A program made the position numbers and the translations under genes. From Candidatus Uhrbacteria bacterium (GTDB lineage Bacteria; Patescibacteriota; Patescibacteriia; UBA9934; GWF2-40-263): a stretch of 51,371 bases of DNA. Each line of letters starts with the position of its first letter. The first letter of the stretch is position 1. Of the stretch, positions 25,592 to 33,592 are shown piece after piece. The notes beneath the pieces were generated by a model, which had not been told where the DNA came from, made no database searches, and was given only the letters and a program-made list of their open reading frames with translations. The DNA is taken from contig JABMNY010000014.1 of assembly GCA_013204385.1 (NCBI GenBank), positions 1-51,371 of the forward strand. Direction: 5' to 3'.

Positions 25592-25668
25592 GCAGGCGTA
25601 GCTCAGTTGGATAGAGCATCTGTCTTCGGAACAGAGGGCCGGGGGTTCGAGTCCCTCCGCCTGCACCA
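25592..25668 (+). tRNA. tRNA-Arg (anticodon TCG)
   Basis: Acceptor GCAGGCG / CGCCTGC, D arm GCTCAGTTGGATAGAGC, anticodon stem TCTGT/ACAGA with loop CTTCGGA and anticodon TCG, encoded CCA at 25666-25668. It reads CGA and perhaps other CGN codons. It follows directly on a structured leader. Confidence 0.93.
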
Positions 25669-25674
25669 TAAAAG

Positions 25675-25700
25675 CGATCAGTCTATACTGGTCGTTTTTT
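25675..25700 (+). terminator. tRNA-Arg terminator
   Basis: CGATCAG (25675-25681) / CTGGTCG (25688-25694) then TTTTTT. Confidence 0.85.
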
Positions 25701-25709
25701 GTTTGAAAG

Positions 25710-25735
25710 AAAAAAGCGAGCATGGCGTTGCTCGC
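25710..25735 (-). terminator. Terminator of GNAT-like gene
   Basis: GCGAGCA (25716-25722) / TGCTCGC (25729-25735) with T6 on the minus-strand 3' side. It overlaps the stop codon. Confidence 0.87.
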
Positions 25736-26451
25736 TAGGAAGGAAAGGAGAGTCGAGTGGGTTGTCCCATACGAACCCAGGTGGGGTAAGAGACACGCAC
25801 GCGACACTTCAGATTTTTGATGGTGCAATGTGCGTTGTCCTCCGCCCCAGTCTTGCTGAACGGACAAATGCACGTGGCGGTGTGGATATCAGGAGGGAGA
25901 TCATGATAGCTCACCATCTGCATTCCATGACGAAGCCCTGTATGGATCGCATGAATGTTGGTGGTGGTTCCGATGATGTTTTTGTTCCGGTGCTGGTGGA
26001 GCAAGAGTCGATAGAGCGCGTCGCCGATGGGCATCGCTTTGGGACCGCGGGCTTTGTAGCGATGGTCAGGTGCGACGACGAAGGTACCGAGCTCGTACCA
26101 CAGGACTCCCTGACGGTCTCGTTCAAGTTCCCACAAGACGATACATCCGACGACTCGATTCTGCTGAGTCGTGTCGATCGCAATGGTGACTTGGTTGTTT
26201 TTCGCTGCGGGTTCGAGGTCTGCGCGGGTCTTTGTGAGCAGATGCTCTTCCGCACGGGTGATCGCTTCGATTTCGTTGTACCAACGTGGATCGAAGTTCA
26301 GGAGCGCTCTACCAGAGAGATAGACGATTCCAGGTGTCTGGAGTTGTCCAAGCTTGGAGAGCGCTTGTCCTCCAAAATGACTGCTCATGACTGCATACCT
26401 CAGATCAGCTGGCATGGTCCCAGTCACAGCTTCTAGCGCTTGCAACAGCAT
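25735..26451 (-). CDS. GNAT-like acetyltransferase-fold protein
   Basis: 238 aa from the ATG at 26451 (MLLQALEAVTG), with AAGGAG 5 nt upstream. The middle reads RVVGCIVLWELER...YELGTFVVAPDHRYKARG, which resembles strands 4-5 and the acetyl-CoA loop of GNAT enzymes (V-x-P-x-x-R-x-x-G). The C-terminus has several Cys (CICPF, CTIKNLKC) that could bind metal. Substrate unknown. GC-rich, with its own promoter, terminator and a leader that opens with a strong hairpin at 26497-26533. The upstream extension of the frame runs through that hairpin and is probably untranslated. Confidence 0.68.
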   Translation of the reverse strand: MLLQALEAVTGTMPADLRYAVMSSHFGGQALSKLGQLQTPGIVYLSGRALLNFDPRWYNEIEAITRAEEHLLTKTRADLEPAAKNNQVTIAIDTTQQNRVVGCIVLWELERDRQGVLWYELGTFVVAPDHRYKARGPKAMPIGDALYRLLLHQHRNKNIIGTTTNIHAIHTGLRHGMQMVSYHDLPPDIHTATCICPFSKTGAEDNAHCTIKNLKCRVRVSYPTWVRMGQPTRLSFPS

Positions 26452-26496
26452 GGACACTCCTTCTATGTGAGTTGTGAACGTTACGTGAGTTTTTGT

Positions 26497-26533
26497 AATA
26501 AAGAACACCTCCTGTGGGGAGGTGTTCTTTATT
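26497..26533 (-). promoter_or_regulatory. 5' leader hairpin with paired CACCTCC / GGAGGTG arms
   Basis: Near-perfect stem of about 16 bp (26497-26512 with 26518-26533). In the minus-strand transcript it lies about 45 nt before the ATG at 26451. No T tract follows on either strand, so it is not an ordinary terminator. A possible promoter TTGATG-17-TAATAA just upstream would place it at the very 5' end of the mRNA. Confidence 0.6.
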
Positions 26534-26641
26534 AGCACGAATCTTCAAGCGCATCAAGCAAACACTCCCATGGATAGGGGCTTCTTGAGGCTTTTCTTAT
26601 TGAATACATGAATATTCATACCAAAAATAGTCTCCCATACC

Positions 26642-26670
26642 TTGGCAACTATCGCAAGTCGTCGTATCCT
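26642..26670 (+). promoter_or_regulatory. Promoter of aspartoacylase-like gene, near-leaderless
   Basis: TTGGCA (26642-26647), 17-bp spacer, TATCCT (26665-26670), 8 nt to the ATG at 26679. Confidence 0.75.
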
Positions 26671-26678
26671 CAGTAAGT

Positions 26679-27554
26679 ATGATGCAAGAACTTCAAACAG
26701 ACATTTATCAAATTCAAGCGCCTTTGCCAGGGAAATCGATCACTCTCATTGGGGGGACGCATGGAAATGAGCGGACGGGGGTTGAGGTTGTGACTCGCAT
26801 GAAAGCGATGATTGAGTCTGGTGAGCTTGTGATTATTCAAGGGAGTCTCACGCTCATCTATGGGAACCCTCGTGCGATAGAACTCAACGAGCGTGGAAGT
26901 GAACCGCACGCTGATTTGAATCGTGCGTTTGTGACAGATCTTTTGGAGTGTGATCCAACGGGCACGTATGAAGATGCGCGAGCTCGAGAGATTGCCCCGT
27001 TTCTTCAATCGAGCGATGTTGTCATTGACTTGCATGCGACAAACAAACCTTCAGAACCCTTTCTTGCAAGTAAAGATTCAGAACGTCATCAGCAGGTGTA
27101 TCGTTGGTTTCCATCCAAAAAAGTTTTATCTGATCCACAGTATGTCTTAGCTGGATTCCCTGCGACTGTTGATGATTATACAGATGTGTATGGAGGAGTT
27201 GGGGTGTGTTATGAGACAGGACAAGCGTCGGATTTGGGAAGAGTTGAAGAAGTTCTGCAAAATGTTATCAATTGTTTGAAGGATCAGGGGCTGGTAGAAG
27301 GTCATGTTGAAGCGCCTGATGCTACTCGAGATATTTTTGAACTCACAGAAGCGATTATCCTCACCGATGAAGGGTTTACCTTTGCAGAAGGATTCGGAGA
27401 AGGATCATGGGAGGCATTCGCCCAAGGCGAGGTTCTAGGAGCGCATGGGGACACTGCATTTGTGGCTGAGTATGATGGAGTAATCGTGTTCCCAAAAATG
27501 CCAGAGCATCGGAAAGTTGGAAAGCCTGTTGGATATCTTGCTAAGAGGAACTAA
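26679..27554 (+). CDS. Succinylglutamate desuccinylase/aspartoacylase-family hydrolase
   Basis: 291 aa. Zinc carboxypeptidase-like (M14-related) site: GGTHGNERTGVE near residues 23-34 supplies the His and Glu ligands, then NPRA, DLNRAF and VIDLHAT with the third His ligand. Family members remove acyl groups from amino acids. The substrate here is unknown, and no arginine-catabolism genes are nearby. Two ATGs are adjacent; the first matches the 8-nt spacing from the -10 box. Core-type gene without Shine-Dalgarno. Confidence 0.87.
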   Translation: MMQELQTDIYQIQAPLPGKSITLIGGTHGNERTGVEVVTRMKAMIESGELVIIQGSLTLIYGNPRAIELNERGSEPHADLNRAFVTDLLECDPTGTYEDARAREIAPFLQSSDVVIDLHATNKPSEPFLASKDSERHQQVYRWFPSKKVLSDPQYVLAGFPATVDDYTDVYGGVGVCYETGQASDLGRVEEVLQNVINCLKDQGLVEGHVEAPDATRDIFELTEAIILTDEGFTFAEGFGEGSWEAFAQGEVLGAHGDTAFVAEYDGVIVFPKMPEHRKVGKPVGYLAKRN

Positions 27555-27556
27555 AA

Positions 27557-27590
27557 AAGTGCTGATCTGTTTAAGATGAGCACTTATCGT
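27557..27590 (-). terminator. Terminator of C39-like gene
   Basis: AAGTGCT (27557-27563) / AGCACTT (27579-27585) with inner ATCT/AGAT pairing. T6 lies on the minus-strand 3' side. It also lies after the plus-strand aspartoacylase-like gene. Confidence 0.8.
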
Positions 27591-28039
27591 GGATGGGCTG
27601 TGAGATACCAGCGTGTGAATTGTGTTTTGTGCCGACCGTACCAACGACGCACAAACTCCGCGTGGGGATACCTTAAGTCCTGGCCATGAAGTGGATCATG
27701 AAGGGTGATATGAGTCTTTGTGATTTTTACAACAACGGAAAAATGACCAAAATCTTCGTGCTCATCTCGATGGTTCACGATGGGAGGTGACTGTGCAGCG
27801 AGACTTTCTCGGAGGTCCTCTATCGTTCCGTTACACTTGAATTTAGGAAACATGTTCAGAACACGAAATGCCCGTATCATGCCTTGACGACTGGTACCCA
27901 GCTGTTCGGTCGTGCCAGCAAGAGCAATAAGGGTCTCAAGAGGAATAGTCTGGTTAAAATACGAAAGAACCATGCTCAGTGAACGTGGTCCACATGTGTA
28001 GTCCAGTTGCTGTTTTTCGTAGGGAACGTTCAGGTTCAT
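27584..28039 (-). CDS. C39-like cysteine peptidase domain protein
   Basis: 151 aa. Papain-like triad in the bacteriocin-processing peptidase order: Cys16 in DYTCGPRSLSMVL, His99 in FGHFSVVV, Asp115 in LHDPLHG. Free-standing C39-like proteins cleave leader peptides or unknown targets. No signal peptide or transporter domain is attached. GC-richer, with TAGGAG 7 nt before the ATG. That Shine-Dalgarno lies in a 6-bp hairpin (28046-28060). Own promoter and terminator. Confidence 0.82.
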   Translation of the reverse strand: MNLNVPYEKQQLDYTCGPRSLSMVLSYFNQTIPLETLIALAGTTEQLGTSRQGMIRAFRVLNMFPKFKCNGTIEDLRESLAAQSPPIVNHRDEHEDFGHFSVVVKITKTHITLHDPLHGQDLRYPHAEFVRRWYGRHKTQFTRWYLTAHPR

Positions 28040-28045
28040 AGGGAT

Positions 28046-28060
28046 CTCCTAATGTAGGAG
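28046..28060 (-). promoter_or_regulatory. Hairpin hiding the Shine-Dalgarno of the C39-like gene
   Basis: In the minus-strand mRNA CTCCTA pairs with TAGGAG around a 3-nt loop. The TAGGAG arm is the Shine-Dalgarno, so ribosome access depends on melting the stem. Confidence 0.65.
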
Positions 28061-28069
28061 GCTGTTGGC

Positions 28070-28098
28070 AGTTTAGAGATATATAGGGGGGAAGTCAA
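28070..28098 (-). promoter_or_regulatory. Promoter of C39-like gene
   Basis: On the minus strand TTGACT (28093-28098), 17-bp spacer, TAAACT (28070-28075). Predicted start near 28063, so the leader is about 24 nt and almost wholly hairpin. Confidence 0.8.
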
Positions 28099-28127
28099 TC
28101 CAAGCACATGGTCGAGAGTCATCTCTT

Positions 28128-28157
28128 TTGGCGGTAATTCTTTCAATCTGGTAGGAT
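28128..28157 (+). promoter_or_regulatory. proS promoter, near-leaderless
   Basis: TTGGCG (28128-28133), 18-bp spacer, TAGGAT (28152-28157), 9 nt to the ATG at 28167. Confidence 0.75.
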
Positions 28158-28166
28158 TTGTGAACT

Positions 28167-29450
28167 ATGAGATATTCAATGCTTTTCGGAAAAACAACCA
28201 AAGATGCTCCACATGATGCGGATTCCGCAAATGCACGACTGCTGACACAGGCAGGATTCATCAGTCAGCTCACCGCTGGAGTCTATACATATCTCCCGCT
28301 TGGTCTTCGTGTTCTGACAAAGATTCAGGCAATCGTTCGCGAGGAGATGAATACATTAGGCGCGCAAGAAGTGCTCATGCCAGCGCTACATCCAAAGCAA
28401 CTCTACGAGGCGACAGGCCGTTGGGAGGAGATTGATGTGATGTTTAAGGTTGATGGGGCTGGTGGGAAAGAATATGGATTAAGCTCAACCGCAGAAGAGG
28501 TGATTACCCCTCTTGTCAAAGAGCATGTTCGGTCGTATCGAGATTTTCCTGTAGCGCTTTATCAGATCCAGGACAAGTTTCGAAATGAACCACGTGCAAA
28601 GTCTGGGCTTTTGCGCGGTCGAGAGTTTTCCATGAAAGATCTTTACAGTTTTCATCTTACCGAAGAAGACTTCCTTGAATTTTATGAGAAAGCCAAAGTT
28701 GCGTATTTAACGGTCTATTTGCGATGCGGTCTCAAGGCGATGATTGCGGCGGCATCAGGAGGAGTATTCACAAAAAAGCACAGTCATGAATTCCAAGTTC
28801 CAACAGAGGCCGGAGAGGATAAGATTTATATCAACAAGGAAACTAAGGAAGCGTTGAATAAGGAAGTCGTTCCAGAATCTGATTGGGAGAACACGGATAC
28901 ATATGACATCGTGAAATCGATTGAGGTGGGAAATATTTTTCCATTGGAGTGTAAATTTTCGAATGCCTTTGAACTGAAGACTCAGGGGTCTGATGGTGAG
29001 ATGATTGACATCATCATGGGATGTTACGGCATTGGACCATCGCGTGTGATGGGTTCGATTGTCGAGGTGCATCACGATGAGAAGGGAATGATTTGGCCAA
29101 AAGCAGTTGCTCCATATCATGTCCATCTGATCACATTACCTGCAAAAGAAGAGGAGATGACGGAACGCATTGAAACCACGGCGACATCCCTTATTGAAGA
29201 ATTTGAACAGGCAGGAATAGAAGTACTCTGGGATGATCGAGAAGAGGTGAGAGCAGGGGAGAAGTTTGCGGACGCAGACCTCATCGGAATTCCATTACGT
29301 CTCGTGATCTCACAAAAAACGCTGACAGAAGATTCAGTCGAGTGGAAAGAACGACATGAGTCAGAGGCACGTTTGGTGAAATTGGAAGATGTGGGAGGAC
29401 AAGCACAAGAATGGCTTTCCGTCCCAGAGAGACTCACCTCACACGAATAA
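28167..29450 (+). CDS. proS: Prolyl-tRNA synthetase
   Basis: 427 aa. It charges tRNA-Pro. Class II motifs are visible: motif 2 QIQDKFRNEPRAKSGLLRGREFSMKD (in part) and motif 3 GCYGIGPSRVMG, then the anticodon-binding domain. The segment between motifs 2 and 3 is short, so the INS editing domain of E. coli ProS is missing and mischarged Ala-tRNA-Pro would need another editor. Near-leaderless promoter directly upstream. Divergent from the C39-like gene. Confidence 0.95.
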   Translation: MRYSMLFGKTTKDAPHDADSANARLLTQAGFISQLTAGVYTYLPLGLRVLTKIQAIVREEMNTLGAQEVLMPALHPKQLYEATGRWEEIDVMFKVDGAGGKEYGLSSTAEEVITPLVKEHVRSYRDFPVALYQIQDKFRNEPRAKSGLLRGREFSMKDLYSFHLTEEDFLEFYEKAKVAYLTVYLRCGLKAMIAAASGGVFTKKHSHEFQVPTEAGEDKIYINKETKEALNKEVVPESDWENTDTYDIVKSIEVGNIFPLECKFSNAFELKTQGSDGEMIDIIMGCYGIGPSRVMGSIVEVHHDEKGMIWPKAVAPYHVHLITLPAKEEEMTERIETTATSLIEEFEQAGIEVLWDDREEVRAGEKFADADLIGIPLRLVISQKTLTEDSVEWKERHESEARLVKLEDVGGQAQEWLSVPERLTSHE

Positions 29451-29455
29451 ACAAA

Positions 29456-29481
29456 GCGACCTCGCAAGGGGTCGTTTTTGA
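29456..29481 (+). terminator. proS terminator
   Basis: GCGACC / GGTCG(T) pairing (29456-29461 with 29470-29474), then T5. Confidence 0.75.
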
Positions 29482-29485
29482 AATA

Positions 29486-29512
29486 GAAAACCCGCCGAAA
29501 GATTCAGGCGGG
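29486..29512 (-). terminator. Terminator of NUDIX gene
   Basis: CCCGCC (29491-29496) / GGCGGG (29507-29512), TTTTC on the minus-strand 3' side. Confidence 0.8.
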
Positions 29513-30025
29513 CAGGGTGGCGAAGAACGCAGTGATCGCGGTGGTGTGGATGGGGAAGCAGGACTTCTCCATGCTCCAGATCACACGACGGTCCAAGGCT
29601 TCTTTGTTGGGGGTGAAGGGTAACAGAGCCTCTTCGTGCATCGCCGGCGCGAGGCAGAAGAAGAGGATTCGACGACCATCGGGGGTCGACTCGTAGGGGT
29701 AGGGAGCGAAGGGTTTGAGTTTGGTTGGGTTGATCCCATCCAGACATTCTTCTCGCATTTCACGAACGGCCGCATCGCGCCAGTTCTCGATTTCGACGAA
29801 GCCACCGGGAAGTGCTTGTCCGCCGATGAACGGTTCAATAGCACGTTCGATCAAGATGACGCCCGTGCGACCATTCTGACTGATGATCGGCTGGAGAACG
29901 ACGATGACAGGGATCGGGTTGTCGTAGAATGGATTGCTGCACTTGGGACAAATTCGTGGATACTGACCCTTGGGGAAGAGTCTGCCACAGCAGCTTGAGA
30001 GACGGTTGATGCGACGTGGTTTCAT
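29504..30025 (-). CDS. NUDIX hydrolase with N-terminal zinc ribbon
   Basis: 173 aa. An N-terminal Cys cluster (CCGRLFP...CPKC, residues about 12-29) resembles the zinc ribbon of NudC-type enzymes. A NUDIX box follows, GGFVEIENWRDAAVREMREE, with the catalytic REMREE intact; the usual Gly after EE is displaced (CLDG). Such enzymes hydrolyse NADH, ADP-ribose or similar nucleoside diphosphates. Strong AGGAGG 6 nt before the ATG; GC-rich accessory class. Divergent from the GNAT-like gene at 30181. Confidence 0.85.
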   Translation of the reverse strand: MKPRRINRLSSCCGRLFPKGQYPRICPKCSNPFYDNPIPVIVVLQPIISQNGRTGVILIERAIEPFIGGQALPGGFVEIENWRDAAVREMREECLDGINPTKLKPFAPYPYESTPDGRRILFFCLAPAMHEEALLPFTPNKEALDRRVIWSMEKSCFPIHTTAITAFFATLPA

Positions 30026-30180
30026 CTATACCTCCTGGCCACAGAACCTAGCAGTTTAAACTCCATGAGTCAATGAAATGACTTGACCAAATCTGTCATT
30101 TACATCAAGATCATGCCTTGGTGAATTGTAAAAAAAGAGTTCATCAAGCGACCTTCACTTACTGTATTAGGAGGAAAAGA

Positions 30181-31227
30181 ATGTCGGTCATGGAAGATCC
30201 GTTCAGTCCTACGCATCGATTTGTTGAGACGGCGCGTTTGCGCGCGGCTTATCTCAGCTACGAAGAGAGTCGGAGTCCAAATGCTCCAACCTTCGTGACT
30301 CTGCCAGACGACCTGGAACTCGGCATTGTCTCCAGTGCTGATCCCCTAATCGCTCTGGCGATCTCATCGCTACTGACTCGGTCTCTGGAGGCCGCGCGCT
30401 GTGACAAAGGCGGGCACCTTCCGCCTGAGGTCGTGCGTCGTGTGCAGAAGGAGATCATCTCGCCTGCAGGAGTGACGACACTGTGGGGGGTCGCTGGACA
30501 TCGTTTCGTTCTTTCTCGTCGAGTCGATGCACGCAAGCACGAGATCATCGCGACCATCCTTGTAGGGAGAAGCAAAGACACGATCTTCTTCTTCACGGGC
30601 CGGTACAACAATCTGCGTTACTCAACGATCGTCGAGGACGTAGACTGGAACCAACCTGATCAGGACGATCCGAGGCACAAGTGGTTCGATCGCTTTGCGT
30701 TTCCTCCGCTCGCCCGTTTCAAGCCGGATCGGTACCATCACATCGCCAACTTCGTGGTGGGCCCAGATCATCGAGGAGCACATATCGCTAGGCCATTCCT
30801 CCAGAACATTGTCCGCTATTACAGTCGAGACGTTTTGGATGGCAACAACGAGCCTATCATCCATTCGCAACACCTTCTGTGCGGACGGGGGTTCTGGCAG
30901 ATTGGGGACCCTCCCTGGATGGCACGTATGTCCAAGCTCGGCTTTTACCGTCGCTGGGGTGCGGAGAGTTTCTTCATTGAACACGATTGGGCTCCGCTTC
31001 CGCCCGTGACCATGGAAGGACAACGGGTCGACAATGTCATGTACAACCGCATGTATGACATGCCCGAGTGCTATGGAGACGATCGGTTCTTGCACCCATC
31101 TGATGAACATTTGCTCGAGCGCGTTCCTGAGGTCATCAGACTCGCACACGATCCCACCGCGAAGCTTCAATACTTCCAAGCCATGTTCGATTTTGTTCCA
31201 TCCATGCAAACAGGAAAACGTCCATGA
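30181..31227 (+). CDS. GNAT-like protein of unknown function
   Basis: 348 aa from the ATG at 30181 (MSVMEDPF), with AGGAGG 7 nt upstream; the longer frame from 30118 lacks any start signal. Segment HHIANFVVGPDHRGAHIARPFLQNIV resembles the acetyl-CoA-binding region of GNAT acetyltransferases. The rest is unassigned, and the protein is much longer than a single GNAT domain. It overlaps the next gene by 4 nt (ATGA), so the two form a coupled pair. GC-rich accessory class. Confidence 0.62.
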   Translation: MSVMEDPFSPTHRFVETARLRAAYLSYEESRSPNAPTFVTLPDDLELGIVSSADPLIALAISSLLTRSLEAARCDKGGHLPPEVVRRVQKEIISPAGVTTLWGVAGHRFVLSRRVDARKHEIIATILVGRSKDTIFFFTGRYNNLRYSTIVEDVDWNQPDQDDPRHKWFDRFAFPPLARFKPDRYHHIANFVVGPDHRGAHIARPFLQNIVRYYSRDVLDGNNEPIIHSQHLLCGRGFWQIGDPPWMARMSKLGFYRRWGAESFFIEHDWAPLPPVTMEGQRVDNVMYNRMYDMPECYGDDRFLHPSDEHLLERVPEVIRLAHDPTAKLQYFQAMFDFVPSMQTGKRP

Positions 31228-32096
31228 GTACCTGGATCGCAAGAGAGTTCTCTGTTGAAAGCCAAAGGGTGGAGCAATTTACCGGTGAGGGAGCCTATCA
31301 CGGGTCAACGAAGCAGAAGTCTCGAGATGTGCCACGACCTAGGGTCGAGACTGTGTCGGAGGTAAGGCCCACTACACTCGAACGCTATCACGCACTTGGT
31401 AGCACGACGATTAAGGAGTTTGACGCGGTATTCCCCCGTAGACTTCGTGTCGTGGAGCAATTGGATGTTCCTACACAGGAGCAGGTCCGAAACGATGGAG
31501 TAACGTTCTGTTGGGCTCCATTTGAGGAGGCACTGCGCCTTGCCGGTCCATTGACTCGGCGAGTGCTTGAGGGCATGAAGCATGGTCTCTCAGGTACGAA
31601 GCGCTATGTCTACATCGACTCCAAGATCCAGTACTTTGAGCCAGGTGATCTACCCGTCGATAGTTGTCTTCGACACATCGATGGAAGCATCGCGGTGCGA
31701 GATCAGCGAGTACTGCCCTTCGGAGTCTCCATTTTGCATGACATGCGCGCTCGGCTTGAACACAGGAATCCACCCCGCTATATGGCCTATCAGTCCTCGA
31801 GTCATTGCGCGACAGGATTCCTCGGTGAGTCATTTCGGCTACGGATACCAGAGCTGATCCCCAACTTCAACACGTTCGACGCCGCTGTGCAGAACGCCGG
31901 AGTTTCGGAAATCGTCCACCCTGCGGGCGCCATTCTGGGGTACGATGGACTCACCGTGCACTGGGCGACTCCTGCGACCACCAGTGGATGGAGGCTCTGG
32001 GTACGTTGCACCGAAACAGATGTCGAAATCCATCCCAATGCATCGGTCATTGAATGCTATGGGACAGTCTTCCGTCCTCGCCGGCATGCGCGTTGA
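31224..32096 (+). CDS. 2OG-Fe(II) oxygenase-like protein
   Basis: 290 aa. Its ATG overlaps the upstream stop by 4 nt, indicating translational coupling. The second half shows an HxD...H...R layout: His151 and Asp153 in LRHIDGS, His246 in GLTVHWATP and Arg257 or Arg261 in SGWRLWVR. This matches the iron- and 2-oxoglutarate-binding pattern of the jelly-roll dioxygenases, including the spacing between the second His and Arg. Substrate unknown. The family call is inference from motif order. Confidence 0.55.
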   Translation: MSTWIAREFSVESQRVEQFTGEGAYHGSTKQKSRDVPRPRVETVSEVRPTTLERYHALGSTTIKEFDAVFPRRLRVVEQLDVPTQEQVRNDGVTFCWAPFEEALRLAGPLTRRVLEGMKHGLSGTKRYVYIDSKIQYFEPGDLPVDSCLRHIDGSIAVRDQRVLPFGVSILHDMRARLEHRNPPRYMAYQSSSHCATGFLGESFRLRIPELIPNFNTFDAAVQNAGVSEIVHPAGAILGYDGLTVHWATPATTSGWRLWVRCTETDVEIHPNASVIECYGTVFRPRRHAR

Positions 32097-32108
32097 CCCG
32101 ATTACGCG

Positions 32109-32142
32109 GACCTGAAATAAACACGTTTCAGGTCTTTTTCTT
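32109..32142 (+). terminator. Terminator of the 30181-32096 pair
   Basis: Perfect 9-bp stem GACCTGAAA (32109-32117) / TTTCAGGTC (32126-32134), then TTTTTCTTTTT. Confidence 0.92.
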
Positions 32143-32176
32143 TTTAAATCATTTTTATTTTCAACCAACTGTAGGG

Positions 32177-32205
32177 TTGACAAAAAGGCTAAAATTTGGT
32201 TAAAT
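32177..32205 (+). promoter_or_regulatory. Promoter of FAD oxidoreductase gene
   Basis: TTGACA (32177-32182), 17-bp spacer, TTAAAT (32200-32205). A leader of about 36 nt holds a small hairpin GCCTT (32215-32219) / AAGGC (32229-32233) and AAGGAGG (32237-32243). Confidence 0.85.
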
Positions 32206-32247
32206 CCCGCCTCGGCCTTATCAACCAGAAGGCGAGAAGGAGGTGCC

Positions 32248-33576
32248 ATGAGCGCCAGAGATCTAATCATTGTGGGAGCTGGTGTAACCGGTTCGGCCTT
32301 GGCCTGGCTTGTGACACACTACATGCCGGGAATCCGGCGCATCCTGCTCATCGAGCGACGCAGTGCACCTGGCTTGGTCAACTCCAACGTGACCAATAAC
32401 AGTCAGACTCTGCATCGTGGAGACATCGAGACCAACTATCCTCTCGAGAAGGCTCTCCAGGTCAAGTGGGGTGCGGAGCTTCTCGGAGCCTTCGTTGACC
32501 AGCATTTGCCCGATGGCCGTTTGGTCATTCCAAAGCAGGTGATCGCGGTCGACGATGAAGTCGAGACGCTGGAGGCTCGCTTTCGTGAGTTCCGACAGCA
32601 TTACCCCGACATTGAACTGCTCGACGTCGACGGGATCAATCGCGTTGAGCCGATGGTGATGCAGGGTCGCGACCCTGACCAGCCCATCGTCTCACTTTGG
32701 AGTCCCCGCGGTCACGCGGTGGATTACCACGCACTCGCCGAGAAGTTCATCGAACTCGCCCGCGGGAACGGCGTGGAGATCGAGATTCTCTACAACACCG
32801 CGATCGACCGTGTCGAGCCCGCTCGCGACGGATTCGTCGTGCGTGCCAATCGTGTCGCCTACCAGACACGTTTCGTGTACTTGGCAGCAGGCAACTCGAG
32901 CCTCAACTTCGCACATGATCTTGGCTACGAGCGCAACATAGCGCTCTTGCCTGTCGCAGGCAGTTTCTACAAGCACACCCGGCCCGGCGGTGTCCTGCGC
33001 GGCAAGGTGTACACCATGCAGAACCCCAAGCTGCCGTTTGCCGCCATTCACGGCGATCCGGCAGTCTACAACGAGGACGAGACCCGCTTCGGTCCCACGG
33101 CGCGTCCGATGCCCATCTTCGAGCGTGATTCCTGGCGGACCTTCGCCGAGTTCCTTGACGTGGGAACGATGACGCCACGTGGTGGCGTCGCTCTCGCGAG
33201 GATCCTCTCGGATCCCACTATGCTGGGCTTCGGTCTCTGGAACATGGTCTACGACGTCCCGATCGTGGGCAAGTACGCCTTCCTGCGTGACGTGCGCAAG
33301 GTCGTCCCGAGCCTCGGTATCGATGACATCATCCTGGACAAGGGCGCCGGTGGCATCCGCGGACAACCTATTGATCTGGTCAACGGCGTCATCGCCAAGG
33401 GACACGATCGGTTCGTGGCCCCGGATGCGCCCTACGCTCACACCATCGCCCCCAGTCCTGGCGCGAGCTTCTGTCTTGGGAATGCGGTGGAGCTCGCTCG
33501 CATCATCAGCGAGCGCCTCGGGCATCCCTTTGATGAGGCTCGCCTGCTCGCGGACCTAGGCCTTCCTGCCATTTGA
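32248..33576 (+). CDS. FAD-dependent oxidoreductase (malate:quinone oxidoreductase / hydroxyglutarate oxidase-like)
   Basis: 442 aa. N-terminal FAD-binding GAGVTGSALAWLV (GxGxxG) with LLIERR ending the second strand. NNSQTLHRGDIETNY and the late KGAGGIRGQ resemble the D-amino-acid-oxidase-fold enzymes Mqo and LhgO. These oxidise 2-hydroxy acids and pass electrons to quinone or oxygen. I favour Mqo-like but cannot separate the two by eye. It is strikingly GC-rich (GTC, CTC, CGC codons) against its surroundings, with a strong Shine-Dalgarno, own promoter and own terminator, suggesting transfer. Confidence 0.75.
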   Translation: MSARDLIIVGAGVTGSALAWLVTHYMPGIRRILLIERRSAPGLVNSNVTNNSQTLHRGDIETNYPLEKALQVKWGAELLGAFVDQHLPDGRLVIPKQVIAVDDEVETLEARFREFRQHYPDIELLDVDGINRVEPMVMQGRDPDQPIVSLWSPRGHAVDYHALAEKFIELARGNGVEIEILYNTAIDRVEPARDGFVVRANRVAYQTRFVYLAAGNSSLNFAHDLGYERNIALLPVAGSFYKHTRPGGVLRGKVYTMQNPKLPFAAIHGDPAVYNEDETRFGPTARPMPIFERDSWRTFAEFLDVGTMTPRGGVALARILSDPTMLGFGLWNMVYDVPIVGKYAFLRDVRKVVPSLGIDDIILDKGAGGIRGQPIDLVNGVIAKGHDRFVAPDAPYAHTIAPSPGASFCLGNAVELARIISERLGHPFDEARLLADLGLPAI

Positions 33577-33592
33577 ACCTCTCTACTCACGT

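Noticed and set aside
32692-33525. 277-codon minus-strand frame opposite the oxidoreductase
   Set aside because: Shadow of a GC-rich gene; no start signals, and the plus strand has a clear FAD-enzyme sequence.
8918-33576. UGA recoding (as in Gracilibacteria or Absconditabacteria)
   Set aside because: Several genes end cleanly with TGA followed by promoters or terminators, and no core gene contains in-frame TGA.
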